Source: Candidatus Omnitrophota bacterium (GTDB taxonomy: Bacteria; NPL-UPA2; BS750m-G34). Taken from it: a DNA stretch of 9,902 nt. The notes below the pieces were generated by a model. It did no database searches. It was not told the DNA's origin and was given only the letters and a program-made list of their open reading frames with translations. Shown here piece after piece: positions 1 through 6,533 of the stretch (its first letter is position 1; the number at the start of each line of letters is the position of its first letter). The stretch lies in assembly GCA_030640045.1 (NCBI GenBank), contig DAOWKF010000061.1, forward strand, positions 1 to 9,902, in the 5' to 3' direction. A program made the position numbers and the translations under genes.

Positions 1-2394
1 AACGAGAATCCGCTTCTTGTATCAGTTCGTTCCGGGGCAGCCATTTCCATGCCGGGAATGATGGATACTGTTCTAAATATCGGCCTCAATGACAAAACAA
101 TAGAAGGGCTTATCAATAAAACTGATAATTCCCGTTTTGCCTATGATGCCTATCGTAGATTTGTGCAGATGTTCGGAGATGTAGTCCTGTGTATCGACAA
201 AGGATTCTTTGAAGAAAGGCTTGAAAAAAAGAAAAAAAGTAAAAAAGTAAAATTGGACACTGAGCTTGATGCTGAAGCATTAAAAGAACTGGTGGGGGAA
301 TATAAAGAGATTGTCCTGAAAGAATCAGGCAAAGATTTTCCTGATAAACCACGGGAACAGTTACAGATGGCAATAGACGCTGTGTTTAGCTCATGGAATA
401 ACCAACGGGCAATAACGTATCGGAAACTTAACGACATAAAAGGGCTTCTTGGGACAGCGGTTAATGTCCAGGTTATGGTCTATGGTAATATGGGCTCTAC
501 CTCCGGGACAGGTGTCGCCTTTACCCGTAATCCCGCGAACGGCGAAAACAAACTCTATGGTGAATACCTTATGAATGCGCAGGGTGAGGATGTAGTAGCC
601 GGAACAAGAACTCCAGAACCGATCGAAAATTTAAAAAAAGATATGCCTGAGATGTATAGAAAATTTTCAAAAATAAGTAAAAGATTGGAGAAACATTATC
701 GTGATATCCAGGATATCGAATTTACCATGCAGAAAGGAAAACTTTATATTCTTCAAACCAGAACCGGTAAACGCACAGCCCGCGCAGCCGTAAAGATCGC
801 GGTTGATATGGTTAAAACAGGACTCGTAAGCAAGGAAAAGGCATTAAAGAGAATTGAACCAAAACAGCTTGACCAGTTGATGCACCCTACAATCGACCTT
901 AAAGAACATGTCAAGGTCATAGCTAAAGGTCTGGCTGCCTCACCAGGCGCAGTAAGCGGGAAAGTTGTCTTTGATGCGGATGATGCAGTGGCAATGGCTG
1001 AAAAAAAGGAAAAGGTCATCCTGGTGCGCCCGGAAACTACACCGGAAGATATACATGGAATGGCTGCGGCCGAGGGAATACTTACAGCCAGAGGCGGGAT
1101 GACCAGTCATGCGGCAGTTGTAGCAAGGGGGATGGGGAAATGCTGCATAGCCGGATGTGAGGAAATAAAGGTTGATCTAAAAACAAAACAGTTTACTGCC
1201 AGAGACGTAATAATTAAAGAAGGCGCATATATAACCCTGAATGGTTCTTCAGGAGAGGTCTTGTTCGGTAAGGTAAAAACTATTGAATCCGAGATGAGCA
1301 GAGAGTTTAACACTTTGCTTAGCTGGGCTGATAAAATAAGGCGCCTGGGTGTAAGGGCGAATGCTGATACACCAAAAGACGCAACTACAGCTTTTCATTT
1401 TGGAGCTGAAGGAATAGGCCTGTGCCGGACCGAACATATGTTTTTTGCTGAGGACAGGCTCCCGATTGTCCGGGAAATGATTTTGGCAAAAAATGTGGAA
1501 GAAAGACAAAGCGCTTTGGATAGGCTTCTACCAGTGCAGCGCAATGATTTTAAGGCCATCTTCAAGGTTATGAAAGGGAAACCTGTAACTGTAAGATTGC
1601 TGGATCCTCCTTTGCATGAATTTTTACCGAGTCATGATGAGCTCCTTGTAAAATATACCCTGGAAAAGGAACGCGGCAGAGAAAAAGTCGCCGCTAAGAC
1701 TGCCGATTTACTGCACCGTGTTGCCGCGTTAAAAGAAGTGAATCCTATGCTCGGCCACAGGGGATGCCGCCTGGGAGTAACCTTCCCTGAAATTTACAAA
1801 ATGCAGGCGCAGGCAATATTCGAAGCTGCTGCGTACCTGGTGAAAAAGAAAATAAAGGTCTTTCCTGAGGTAATGATACCGGTAGTAGGCCATGCAGATG
1901 AATTAAAACTCTGCCGGAAATATGTTGAGGAAATGGCTAAAAAGGTTATGGATAAAGAAAAAATAACTTTTGATTACGCCGTCGGCACTATGATTGAACT
2001 TCCGCGCGCCTGTATTACTGCCGGGGCTATTTCCCGGGAGGCGGATTTCTTTTCCTTCGGGACAAATGATCTGACCCAGACCACACTTGGTTACAGCCGC
2101 GATGATGCTGAGGGAAAATTCATGCCTGACTACATTGATATTGGCATCCTGGAAAAAAATCCATTTGATGTCCTTGACCAGGACGGGGTAGGGGAGCTGG
2201 TAAAGATGGGCGTTGAGAGGGGGCGCAAGACTAAACCCAATTTAAAAATCGGTATATGCGGCGAACATGGAGGCGAACCGAGTTCAGTAAACTTTTGCCA
2301 TCGCATTGGTCTGGACTATGTAAGCTGTTCGCCATATCGCGTTCCTATTGCGAGATTAGCCGCGGCCCAGGCGAGCCTGAACGACAAAAAGTAA
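1..2394 (+). CDS. ppdK: Pyruvate, phosphate dikinase (5'-truncated by window edge)
   Basis: Interconverts pyruvate + ATP + Pi with PEP + AMP + PPi in the cytoplasm. The frame is open from base 1, starting NENPLLVSVRSGAAISMPGM, a classic internal PPDK segment, so the true start lies upstream and the ATG at 49 is not the start. The 797 visible residues compare with about 874 in the Clostridium symbiosum enzyme, so roughly 75-85 N-terminal residues are missing. Domains in order: the rest of the ATP-grasp nucleotide-binding domain (to about residue 300), the swivelling phosphohistidine domain with GGMTSHAAVVARGMGKC (phospho-accepting His is visible residue 370), then the PEP-utilising TIM barrel with LCRTEHMFF, GTNDLTQTTLGYSRDD and GICGEHGGEP (catalytic Cys about visible residue 753). 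All key residues are present, so the enzyme should be active. The next gene begins 5 nt after the stop, suggesting an operon. Whether it works glycolytically or gluconeogenically cannot be told here. Confidence 0.97.
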   Translation, partial: NENPLLVSVRSGAAISMPGMMDTVLNIGLNDKTIEGLINKTDNSRFAYDAYRRFVQMFGDVVLCIDKGFFEERLEKKKKSKKVKLDTELDAEALKELVGEYKEIVLKESGKDFPDKPREQLQMAIDAVFSSWNNQRAITYRKLNDIKGLLGTAVNVQVMVYGNMGSTSGTGVAFTRNPANGENKLYGEYLMNAQGEDVVAGTRTPEPIENLKKDMPEMYRKFSKISKRLEKHYRDIQDIEFTMQKGKLYILQTRTGKRTARAAVKIAVDMVKTGLVSKEKALKRIEPKQLDQLMHPTIDLKEHVKVIAKGLAASPGAVSGKVVFDADDAVAMAEKKEKVILVRPETTPEDIHGMAAAEGILTARGGMTSHAAVVARGMGKCCIAGCEEIKVDLKTKQFTARDVIIKEGAYITLNGSSGEVLFGKVKTIESEMSREFNTLLSWADKIRRLGVRANADTPKDATTAFHFGAEGIGLCRTEHMFFAEDRLPIVREMILAKNVEERQSALDRLLPVQRNDFKAIFKVMKGKPVTVRLLDPPLHEFLPSHDELLVKYTLEKERGREKVAAKTADLLHRVAALKEVNPMLGHRGCRLGVTFPEIYKMQAQAIFEAAAYLVKKKIKVFPEVMIPVVGHADELKLCRKYVEEMAKKVMDKEKITFDYAVGTMIELPRACITAGAISREADFFSFGTNDLTQTTLGYSRDDAEGKFMPDYIDIGILEKNPFDVLDQDGVGELVKMGVERGRKTKPNLKIGICGEHGGEPSSVNFCHRIGLDYVSCSPYRVPIARLAAAQASLNDKK

Positions 2395-2399
2395 AGATA

Positions 2400-3281
2400 A
2401 TGAAAACCTTTCTATCTATAATCGGTCTCCTTTTCATTATAATGCTCGTTTTTATCGTAATAGCAGAAAGCCTTATTATCTTTTTTTCCTATCGCGATAA
2501 GATTGCCACCAAGGGAGACAAAATCGGGCTTATCCGTTTAAGCGGTGCAATATTTGATTCAGGAAAGACAATAAATATCCTTAAAAAGTGCGGAGAACGT
2601 CAGGATATCAAGGGGATAGTGCTGCGGATTGAAAGTCCCGGAGGCAGTGTTGCTGCTGTCCAGGAAATCTATGAAGCAGTCCTGGCTCAAGAGGAAAATG
2701 GGAAAAGGGTAGTAGCCTCTCTCGGTAATGTTGCCGCGTCAGGCGGATATTATGTAGCGCTGGCTTCGGAAAAAATCTATGCTAATCCGGGTACGCTCAC
2801 CGGAAGCATCGGCGTCATTATTAATGTAATTAATTTCCAGACCCTGATGGAAGAATGGGGGATTGAATTAAAATCTATAACAAGCGGCCAATATAAAGCA
2901 ACAGGGTCTTTGGCGCGCAAAATGACGCCGGAAGAAGAGGCCCTGCTTAAAGAGCTGGTTGATGATGTCCACACCCAGTTCGTTGGCGCAGTTAAAAAGA
3001 GGCGCCAACTTTCGGAAGACGCGTTACAAACCCTTACTGACGGCCGTTTATTTACAGGCAGTCAAGCCTATGAAGCCGGATTAATAGACGGTCTTGGAAG
3101 TCTTGAAACTGCGATTAAAGAGACTGCCAGGTTATGTAATATCAAAGGAAAACCCATAGTAATAGAATTTAAGGAAAAAAAGATTGATTCCTTTTTAGAA
3201 ATTTCCTCCGGTTTTTTACGAAAATCATTGCAGCTTATAAGAAACCCTGATGGGATTTTTTTAAGCTACAGCCTGAACTAA
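2400..3281 (+). CDS. sppA: Signal peptide peptidase SppA (short, 36-kDa-type)
   Basis: Membrane-anchored serine protease (ClpP/crotonase fold, peptidase S49) that degrades leftover signal peptides. The protein has 293 residues. An N-terminal hydrophobic anchor spans about residues 5-29, followed by a single protease domain, as in the Bacillus-type short SppA rather than the duplicated E. coli form. ESPGGSV (78-84) is the conserved loop near the oxyanion site. VAASGGYYVA places the nucleophile at Ser114, and GQYKATGS places the general-base Lys at 166; the 52-residue spacing matches the Ser147/Lys199 pair of B. subtilis SppA. The ATG at 2400 is preferred because it directly precedes the membrane anchor and lies 5 nt after the ppdK stop. 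An in-frame start at 2256 would be buried in ppdK and add residues unlike SppA. No clear Shine-Dalgarno is visible, so coupling to ppdK translation is likely. The sigma gene starts at the next base after its stop. Confidence 0.93.
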   Translation: MKTFLSIIGLLFIIMLVFIVIAESLIIFFSYRDKIATKGDKIGLIRLSGAIFDSGKTINILKKCGERQDIKGIVLRIESPGGSVAAVQEIYEAVLAQEENGKRVVASLGNVAASGGYYVALASEKIYANPGTLTGSIGVIINVINFQTLMEEWGIELKSITSGQYKATGSLARKMTPEEEALLKELVDDVHTQFVGAVKKRRQLSEDALQTLTDGRLFTGSQAYEAGLIDGLGSLETAIKETARLCNIKGKPIVIEFKEKKIDSFLEISSGFLRKSLQLIRNPDGIFLSYSLN

Positions 3282-4214
3282 ATGCCCTCTTTATCATCTC
3301 GCCGCCGGCCCGTCATTACCCGGGAAAGGGAGCCGCAAACAAAATACAGTGATCCTATCAAGGTTTATCTCCATGATATAAAAGATCTCGCTCTCCTTTG
3401 CCTTGAAGAAGAAAAAGAGCTGGCCGAAAAGATCAAAAAAGGCGATAAAAAGGCCAGGATTAAGATGATTAAGGCAAATCTTCGTCTTGTTGTCAGTATT
3501 GCTAAAAGATACAACAGGTTAGGGCTCTCCTTTTCCGACCTGATAGAGGAAGGAAATCTTGGTTTAATGAAGGCAGTCGACCGATATAATTCGCACCATG
3601 GATATAGATTCAGCACCTATGCCAGCTGGTGGATCAAACAGGCTATTATCAGGGCTATAGCAAACCAAGGGAAGACTATTCGTATTCCCGTGTATATGGT
3701 GGAAATAATTAATCGTCTGCGTAAGACAACTACGAGATTGACACAGAAATTGGGACGTCCCCCAACTGATTTTGAACTTTCCAGGTCACTTAAAACAAGC
3801 CTGGAAAAAATAAGGATTATTAAATCTATACTCCATAACCCCAGTTCCCTTAACGAACCGATAGGGTTAAACGGAACAGGGCAATTAATCAATATTGTGG
3901 AGGATGAAGACGGTGTCTCCCCGCTTAAAGAGGTGTCCGCGCTTGTTGAACATGAGAGGATTATGAATCTCTTGGATAAATTGACCCGGCGCGAGGCAGA
4001 GATAGTCAGATTAAGATTCGGTTTAGACGGCAGCGAACCGCACACCCTTGAAGAAACAGGCCGTAAGTTCCGCATTACGCGGGAAAGGGTTAGACAGATT
4101 GAGGCCTCCATAATTAAAAAGCTTAAACATTATATCATTCAGGAAGAAAAAGAAAGTGAAATCAAAATAGAAGGGAGCAAACATGACAAACGAAGAACTA
4201 AAAGCGAAAATTAG
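3282..4214 (+). CDS. RNA polymerase sigma factor, sigma-70 family (RpoD/RpoS-like, no region 1.1)
   Basis: Promoter-recognition subunit of RNA polymerase, 310 residues. Region 1.2 is at about 24-57 (SDPIKVYLHDI). Region 2 covers about 62-132, including NLRLVVSIAKRY, DLIEEGNLGLMKAVDRY and the -10-reading helix RFSTYASWWIKQAIIRAI. Region 3 runs about 134-215 (TIRIPVYMVEIINRL, SLNEPIG). Region 4 covers about 227-286, with the -35-reading helix-turn-helix TLEETGRKFRITRERVRQIE. The acidic region 1.1 of primary RpoD is absent, so this is either a short primary factor or a group 2 (RpoS/HrdB-like) paralogue; the window cannot decide. Region 4.2 reads RKFRITRERV where RpoD usually has GxxFGVTRERI. 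The highly basic tail overlaps apt by 32 nt. The start abuts the sppA stop (TAAATG) without a recognisable ribosome binding site, so coupled translation is inferred. Confidence 0.93.
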   Translation: MPSLSSRRRPVITREREPQTKYSDPIKVYLHDIKDLALLCLEEEKELAEKIKKGDKKARIKMIKANLRLVVSIAKRYNRLGLSFSDLIEEGNLGLMKAVDRYNSHHGYRFSTYASWWIKQAIIRAIANQGKTIRIPVYMVEIINRLRKTTTRLTQKLGRPPTDFELSRSLKTSLEKIRIIKSILHNPSSLNEPIGLNGTGQLINIVEDEDGVSPLKEVSALVEHERIMNLLDKLTRREAEIVRLRFGLDGSEPHTLEETGRKFRITRERVRQIEASIIKKLKHYIIQEEKESEIKIEGSKHDKRRTKSEN

Positions 4215-4704
4215 GAATATACCTGATTTTCCCAAAAAAGGGATACTTTTCAGGGATATCACCACGCTTCTTAAAGACGGTCCTGCCTTTACACAGGCGG
4301 TATTGTCTCTGGCCAAGCCTTACAGGAACAGAAAGATCGATGTTATCGTCGCTGTTGAGGCAAGGGGCTTTATCTTTGGCGCGGCGCTCGCCCATGAGCT
4401 TGGAGTAGGGATTGTGCCTATCCGCAAGAAGGGTAAACTTCCGGCTGAAACCATAGATGTTACTTATAAACTTGAATACGGAGAAGATACCCTGGAGATA
4501 CACAAAGATGCAATTAATCCTCAAGCTCAGGTTCTTGTTGTTGATGACCTCCTGGCTACCGGAGGAACAACACTGGCAGCTGTTGAACTGGTAAAGAAAT
4601 TAGGAGGTGAAATCGCCGGGATATCTTTTCTTATCGAACTTGCGGACCTAAAGGGTTGTGAGAAACTTATCGGTTATCCGATTAATTCTCTTATAACATT
4701 TTAA
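4183..4704 (+). CDS. apt: Adenine phosphoribosyltransferase
   Basis: Purine salvage enzyme: adenine + PRPP to AMP + PPi, cytoplasmic, normally a dimer. The 173 residues match the family's usual length. IRNIPDFPKKGILFRDITTL (about 10-29) is the characteristic APRT N-terminal motif, VAVEARGFIFGAALA follows, and IRKKGKLPAETI begins the flexible catalytic loop (about 80-106). VLVVDDLLATGGTT (117-130) is the PRPP-binding loop. The ATG at 4183 has a good Shine-Dalgarno (AAGGGAG, 4171-4177) lying inside the 3' end of the sigma gene, giving a 32-nt overlap and probable co-transcription. It is the last gene of the ppdK-sppA-sigma-apt block; a hairpin with a T-run follows at once. Nothing looks damaged. 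Confidence 0.96.
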   Translation: MTNEELKAKIRNIPDFPKKGILFRDITTLLKDGPAFTQAVLSLAKPYRNRKIDVIVAVEARGFIFGAALAHELGVGIVPIRKKGKLPAETIDVTYKLEYGEDTLEIHKDAINPQAQVLVVDDLLATGGTTLAAVELVKKLGGEIAGISFLIELADLKGCEKLIGYPINSLITF

Positions 4705-4727
4705 AAAAGTGGACAGGCTGCTTTTTT
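4703..4727 (+). terminator. Weak terminator-like hairpin after apt
   Basis: Six A's overlapping the apt stop, plus G4709, pair with C4721 and T4722-4727. The stem extends inward through two G-T wobbles and a G-C pair around a 5-nt loop (ACAGG). The T-run forms part of the stem and the only strong pairs are two G-C, so termination would be inefficient. The position immediately after the last gene of the block supports the call. Confidence 0.4.
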
Positions 4728-4795
4728 GTCATTGCGAGCGGTAGTCGCAGGCTTTAGTCCCCTTGGGGATTTTAGCCTTCGTAGCGAAGCAATCT
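4728..4795. repeat. Dispersed palindromic (REP-like) intergenic element
   Basis: Outer arms ATTGC (4731-4735) and GCAAT (4789-4793) are complementary and sit in the 'TCATTGCGAGCG ... GCGAAGCAATCT' frame known from high-copy intergenic repeats in several bacterial groups. Inside is a hairpin with 14-nt arms, AGGCTTTAGTCCCC (4749-4762) against GGGGATTTTAGCCT (4765-4778), with two mismatches and one G-T wobble. The element fills most of the gap between apt and the deacylase gene. Only one copy is visible here, so repetitiveness is inferred from resemblance to known elements. Confidence 0.6.
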
Positions 4796-4810
4796 AAAAA
4801 TGGGGGGAAA

Positions 4811-5368
4811 ATGAAAAAATGGATAGTAGTTGTAATTGGTATAATTTTATGTTGTGCATCGGCCTATGCTCTACCTATTAAAGAATCCGGAGTGCTGATC
4901 GGAGTGGGAACCGGTAATCTACGCGACAGGGACGACTACATGCCTATCCCTATAATCTGGCATCTTGGATATGATTTTAAGCCAATCCTGCAAAAAATAA
5001 ACCTGACACCGGAAGCGATTGTGGAATTGTATCTTGAGCCGCAAATAAATCCGGTTGCAAGCCCGGACGCCAATGTGGAATTCGGGTGCGGAATCGGCTG
5101 GCAGATTATTTTCAATCCAAAATCAAAAATTTGTCCATATCTGACATTTGGCTCAGGGATTATCTATATAACCCAGTCAACAGCAGAGCAGTCCACTAAG
5201 TACAATTTTCAGGACCAGGCAGGATGCGGAATTTATTATTTCCTGGACAAGGAACGCGCCTTAAATTTTGGATATCGAATCAGACATATCTCAAACCTTG
5301 GCATAAAACATCCAAATTCCGGCATCGATACCCACCTGGCCGAATTCGGCTACTCTGTCTTCTTTTAA
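4811..5368 (+). CDS. Lipid A 3-O-deacylase, PagL-like (acyloxyacyl hydrolase family)
   Basis: Probable outer-membrane beta-barrel esterase that removes the 3-O acyl chain of lipid A. The 185-residue precursor starts MKKWIVVVIGIILCCASAYA, a signal peptide with a likely cleavage after Ala20. Alternating hydrophobic strands follow, and the protein ends in Phe185 (GYSVFF), the outer-membrane assembly signature. The motif YRIRHISNLGIKHPNSGID contains the PagL His-x-Ser pair as His159 and Ser161. The third triad residue, Glu140 in Pseudomonas PagL (14 residues after the His), is Asp173 here at the same spacing. An upstream TTG at 4763 was rejected because it lies in the repeat and puts charged residues before the signal peptide. 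GGGGGG (4802-4807) is a close-set, atypical ribosome binding site. No promoter is obvious. The family is identified by motif, not by overall similarity that I can measure. Confidence 0.78.
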   Translation: MKKWIVVVIGIILCCASAYALPIKESGVLIGVGTGNLRDRDDYMPIPIIWHLGYDFKPILQKINLTPEAIVELYLEPQINPVASPDANVEFGCGIGWQIIFNPKSKICPYLTFGSGIIYITQSTAEQSTKYNFQDQAGCGIYYFLDKERALNFGYRIRHISNLGIKHPNSGIDTHLAEFGYSVFF

Positions 5369-5371
5369 AAG

Positions 5372-5400
5372 TTGAAGTTATTCATACACCGTGGTATATT
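5372..5400 (+). promoter_or_regulatory. Sigma-70-type promoter of the tRNA-Arg fragment
   Basis: TTGAAG (5372-5377) and TATATT (5395-5400) are separated by exactly 17 nt, placing the start of transcription a few bases before the tRNA at 5413. This appears to be the original tRNA promoter, still intact although the tRNA body is not. Confidence 0.65.
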
Positions 5401-5412
5401 TGATAATAATGT

Positions 5413-5457
5413 GCCCCTGTAGCTCAGTATGGATAGAGCATCGGTTTCCTAAACTGA
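5413..5457 (+). pseudogene. 5' fragment of tRNA-Arg(CCU), 3' part missing
   Basis: The 5' acceptor strand GCCCCTG (5413-5419), TA, a D arm GCTC-AGTATGGATA-GAGC (5422-5439), A26 and an anticodon arm TCGGT-TTCCTAA-ACTGA (5441-5457) fold as a normal tRNA. The anticodon CCT is at 5448-5450 (Arg, AGG codons), with T33 and A37 in place. The following bases, AAAAGGCAATTTTTG, contain no T stem with TTCRA loop and no CAGGGGC-like acceptor strand, and none occurs in the next 150 bases. The break lies just after the anticodon stem, a region often used by tRNA-targeting integrases. A group I intron is unlikely, because those interrupt the anticodon loop and the loop is whole here. Confidence 0.7.
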
Positions 5458-5546
5458 AAAAGGCAATTTTTGTAAGTTCTTATCTTTCAACGTAATACGT
5501 TCTCGCCAAAAGAGATAACTTTAATTTTTAATTATTTTAAAACTCG
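5458..5546. other. AT-rich non-coding stretch with a small inverted repeat
   Basis: This lies between the tRNA break and the next promoter. The only structure seen is AACGT-AAT-ACGTT (5489-5501), capping a looser pairing between the AGTT..TATC stretch just before it and GATAACT just after. No gene is recognisable. It is probably foreign or decayed sequence joined to the truncated tRNA. Confidence 0.4.
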
Positions 5547-5574
5547 TTGACCAATCTAATTTATATGTTATAAT
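5547..5574 (+). promoter_or_regulatory. Strong sigma-70-type promoter of the DUF5678-protease pair
   Basis: TTGACC (5547-5552) and a perfect TATAAT (5569-5574) are separated by 16 nt, and the start codon follows at 5601. It is the most consensus-like promoter in the window. Confidence 0.75.
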
Positions 5575-5600
5575 AAATTTAGAGAAGGAGGCGAGGAAAC

Positions 5601-5792
5601 ATGAAAAAAGCAATGGACAGAACAAAGCTTTTTAAGAAATATCAAAATAAATGGGTTGCACTTACTGATGATGACAAAGTTATTAGTTCAGGCCTAACAT
5701 TAGACAGTGTTTTAGTGGGAGCAAAAAAGAAGGGATTTGATAATCCTGTTACTGCAAAAATACCTGATTTAAAATTTGAATTTATCTTATAA
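5601..5792 (+). CDS. Small DUF5678-like protein
   Basis: A 63-residue protein of unknown function. LFKKYQNKWVALTDDDKVIS (10-29), then SGLTLDSVLVGAKKKGFDNP, then a C-terminal hydrophobic strand, resembles the DUF5678 pattern: a short beta-alpha fold with a central N-x-W-V-A strand, a basic helix and a terminal 'P-x-x-x-K-I-P' segment. There is no signal peptide or membrane helix, so it is probably cytoplasmic. The start is well supported by AAGGAGG (5585-5591), 9 nt upstream, and by the promoter just before it. Its stop overlaps the start of the protease gene by one base (TAATG), so the two proteins are probably made together. The role is unknown; a partner, inhibitor or substrate adaptor of the protease is inference from the pairing only. 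The family call is by recollection of the pattern. Confidence 0.8.
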   Translation: MKKAMDRTKLFKKYQNKWVALTDDDKVISSGLTLDSVLVGAKKKGFDNPVTAKIPDLKFEFIL

Positions 5793-6271
5793 TGCCAAGT
5801 TTCCCTTATATAAGGACTTCCCTTCCTTTCTCCAAAACATTCCTTAAATTCAAGAATTCCCCGATTTTAAAAGTTGGGTTACTTTCTACGTTCCAGCAAA
5901 TAGTTAAAGTAGAAGCCTACATCGATACGGGAGCACAACTTTGTTTATTTGATAGTAGTTATGCCAAGTATCTGGGAATTAAAGATTTTAAACATGTTAA
6001 AAGTCCTGAAGATAAAGTGCTTCTTTCTGGTGTTGGGGGCAAAGCACCGGCAAATATAGCATATTGCCATGATCTGAAATTAGTTATTTTTAAAGACCCC
6101 AAACACCTTGAACTAAAAAATGTATTGCAGATAATAGAAACAAAAATTGGTTTTCTTGAGAGATCCATTGCCGTTGCAGGAATCTTGGGGGTATATGGAT
6201 TTCTTGACCGTTTCTCTTTTAAGACAAACATTCCAAAAGGTTATTTTGAAATAGAACCACTTTTTGACTAA
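5792..6271 (+). CDS. Retropepsin-like aspartic protease
   Basis: A 159-residue protein with the hallmarks of a single-domain retroviral-type aspartic protease. VEAYIDTGAQLCLFDSSYA carries the catalytic D-T-G-A (Asp45), the glycine-rich LSGVGGKAPA (78-87) fits the flap, and GILGVYGFLDRFSF (130-143) is the second hydrophobic-glycine motif that packs behind the active site. Each monomer supplies one Asp, so an active enzyme should be a homodimer. There is no signal peptide or transmembrane segment, pointing to the cytoplasm. Translation is coupled to the DUF5678-like gene through TAATG. Bacterial members of this type are poorly characterised and I cannot name a substrate. Codon use is AT-rich like the rest of this segment. 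No terminator is visible after it, and a broken gene follows. Confidence 0.85.
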   Translation: MPSFPYIRTSLPFSKTFLKFKNSPILKVGLLSTFQQIVKVEAYIDTGAQLCLFDSSYAKYLGIKDFKHVKSPEDKVLLSGVGGKAPANIAYCHDLKLVIFKDPKHLELKNVLQIIETKIGFLERSIAVAGILGVYGFLDRFSFKTNIPKGYFEIEPLFD

Positions 6272-6316
6272 ACCAGCCAGCTATAATTCCAGCACTATTT
6301 TGACACCCCCTGTAAG

Positions 6317-6531
6317 ATGACAAAAAAAAATCATTCCACGAGCTGTAAAAGGTGCTAAGGTTTATAAATACATTCCTTTTGATACGAAAAAAGAAATAGC
6401 GGGTTATTTTAAAAAATGATGTGGTAACGCCATCAGTTGCTGACCTTGTAAAAAGTTTATTAAGTTTTAACAGAGTTAATATTATCGCAGCTCGTAAGGA
6501 ATTGACAGTCATAAGAAGGACAAGCAATTAA
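6317..6531 (+). pseudogene. Frameshifted remnant of a ~70-residue protein gene, unrecognised
   Basis: Three adjoining open segments join into one plausible protein if one base is removed from each of two A-runs. ATG 6317 opens MTKK, the nine A's at 6322-6330 hide a +1 shift, and the second segment reads IIPRAVKGAKVYKYIPFDTK and on to GYF. The A-run at 6411-6416 hides another +1 shift, and the third segment reads DVVTPSVADLVKSLLSFNRV and ends at TAA 6529-6531. The composition (basic start, amphipathic helix, strand IIAARKELTVIRR) looks like real protein. As written, the first frame stops after 13 codons and the second after GYFKK. I do not recognise the family. Sequencing error in homopolymers, or slippage-based expression, are alternatives to decay. 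No ribosome binding site is evident. Confidence 0.5.
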
Positions 6532-6533
6532 TT

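Noticed and set aside
2256..2399. Upstream in-frame extension of sppA starting inside ppdK
   Set aside because: It overlaps 139 bases of conserved PPDK C-terminus including the GICGEHGG motif, and adds residues unlike SppA ahead of a normal N-terminal membrane anchor at 2400.
3617..4111. Long open frame on the minus strand opposite the sigma factor gene
   Set aside because: The translation is low-complexity Ser/Leu/Ile-rich without motifs, and it mirrors well-conserved sigma regions 2.4 to 4.
4198..4524. Minus-strand open frame opposite apt
   Set aside because: No recognisable motif and no ribosome binding site; the plus strand encodes a complete APRT there.
5362..5371. CTTTTAAAAG palindrome at the end of the deacylase gene, as a terminator
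   Set aside because: It contains only one G-C pair, has no loop and no following T-run.
5458..5520. A degenerate T arm that would complete the tRNA (GTAAG-TTCTTAT-CTTTC)
   Set aside because: Only 4 of 5 pairs form, the loop lacks the conserved R57-A58, the variable region would be 14 nt, and no acceptor strand complementary to GCCCCTG follows.
6300..6330. TTGACA (6300-6305) as a promoter for the broken gene
   Set aside because: No -10-like hexamer lies 16-18 nt downstream; that stretch is the poly-A run.
6219..6527. 102-residue minus-strand frame covering the gap after the protease gene
   Set aside because: It is open longer than the plus strand, but its N-terminus is the mirror of the broken plus-strand gene, its composition is Phe/Leu/Ser-rich, and it runs into the 3' end of the protease gene. 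The plus-strand reading explains the region better.
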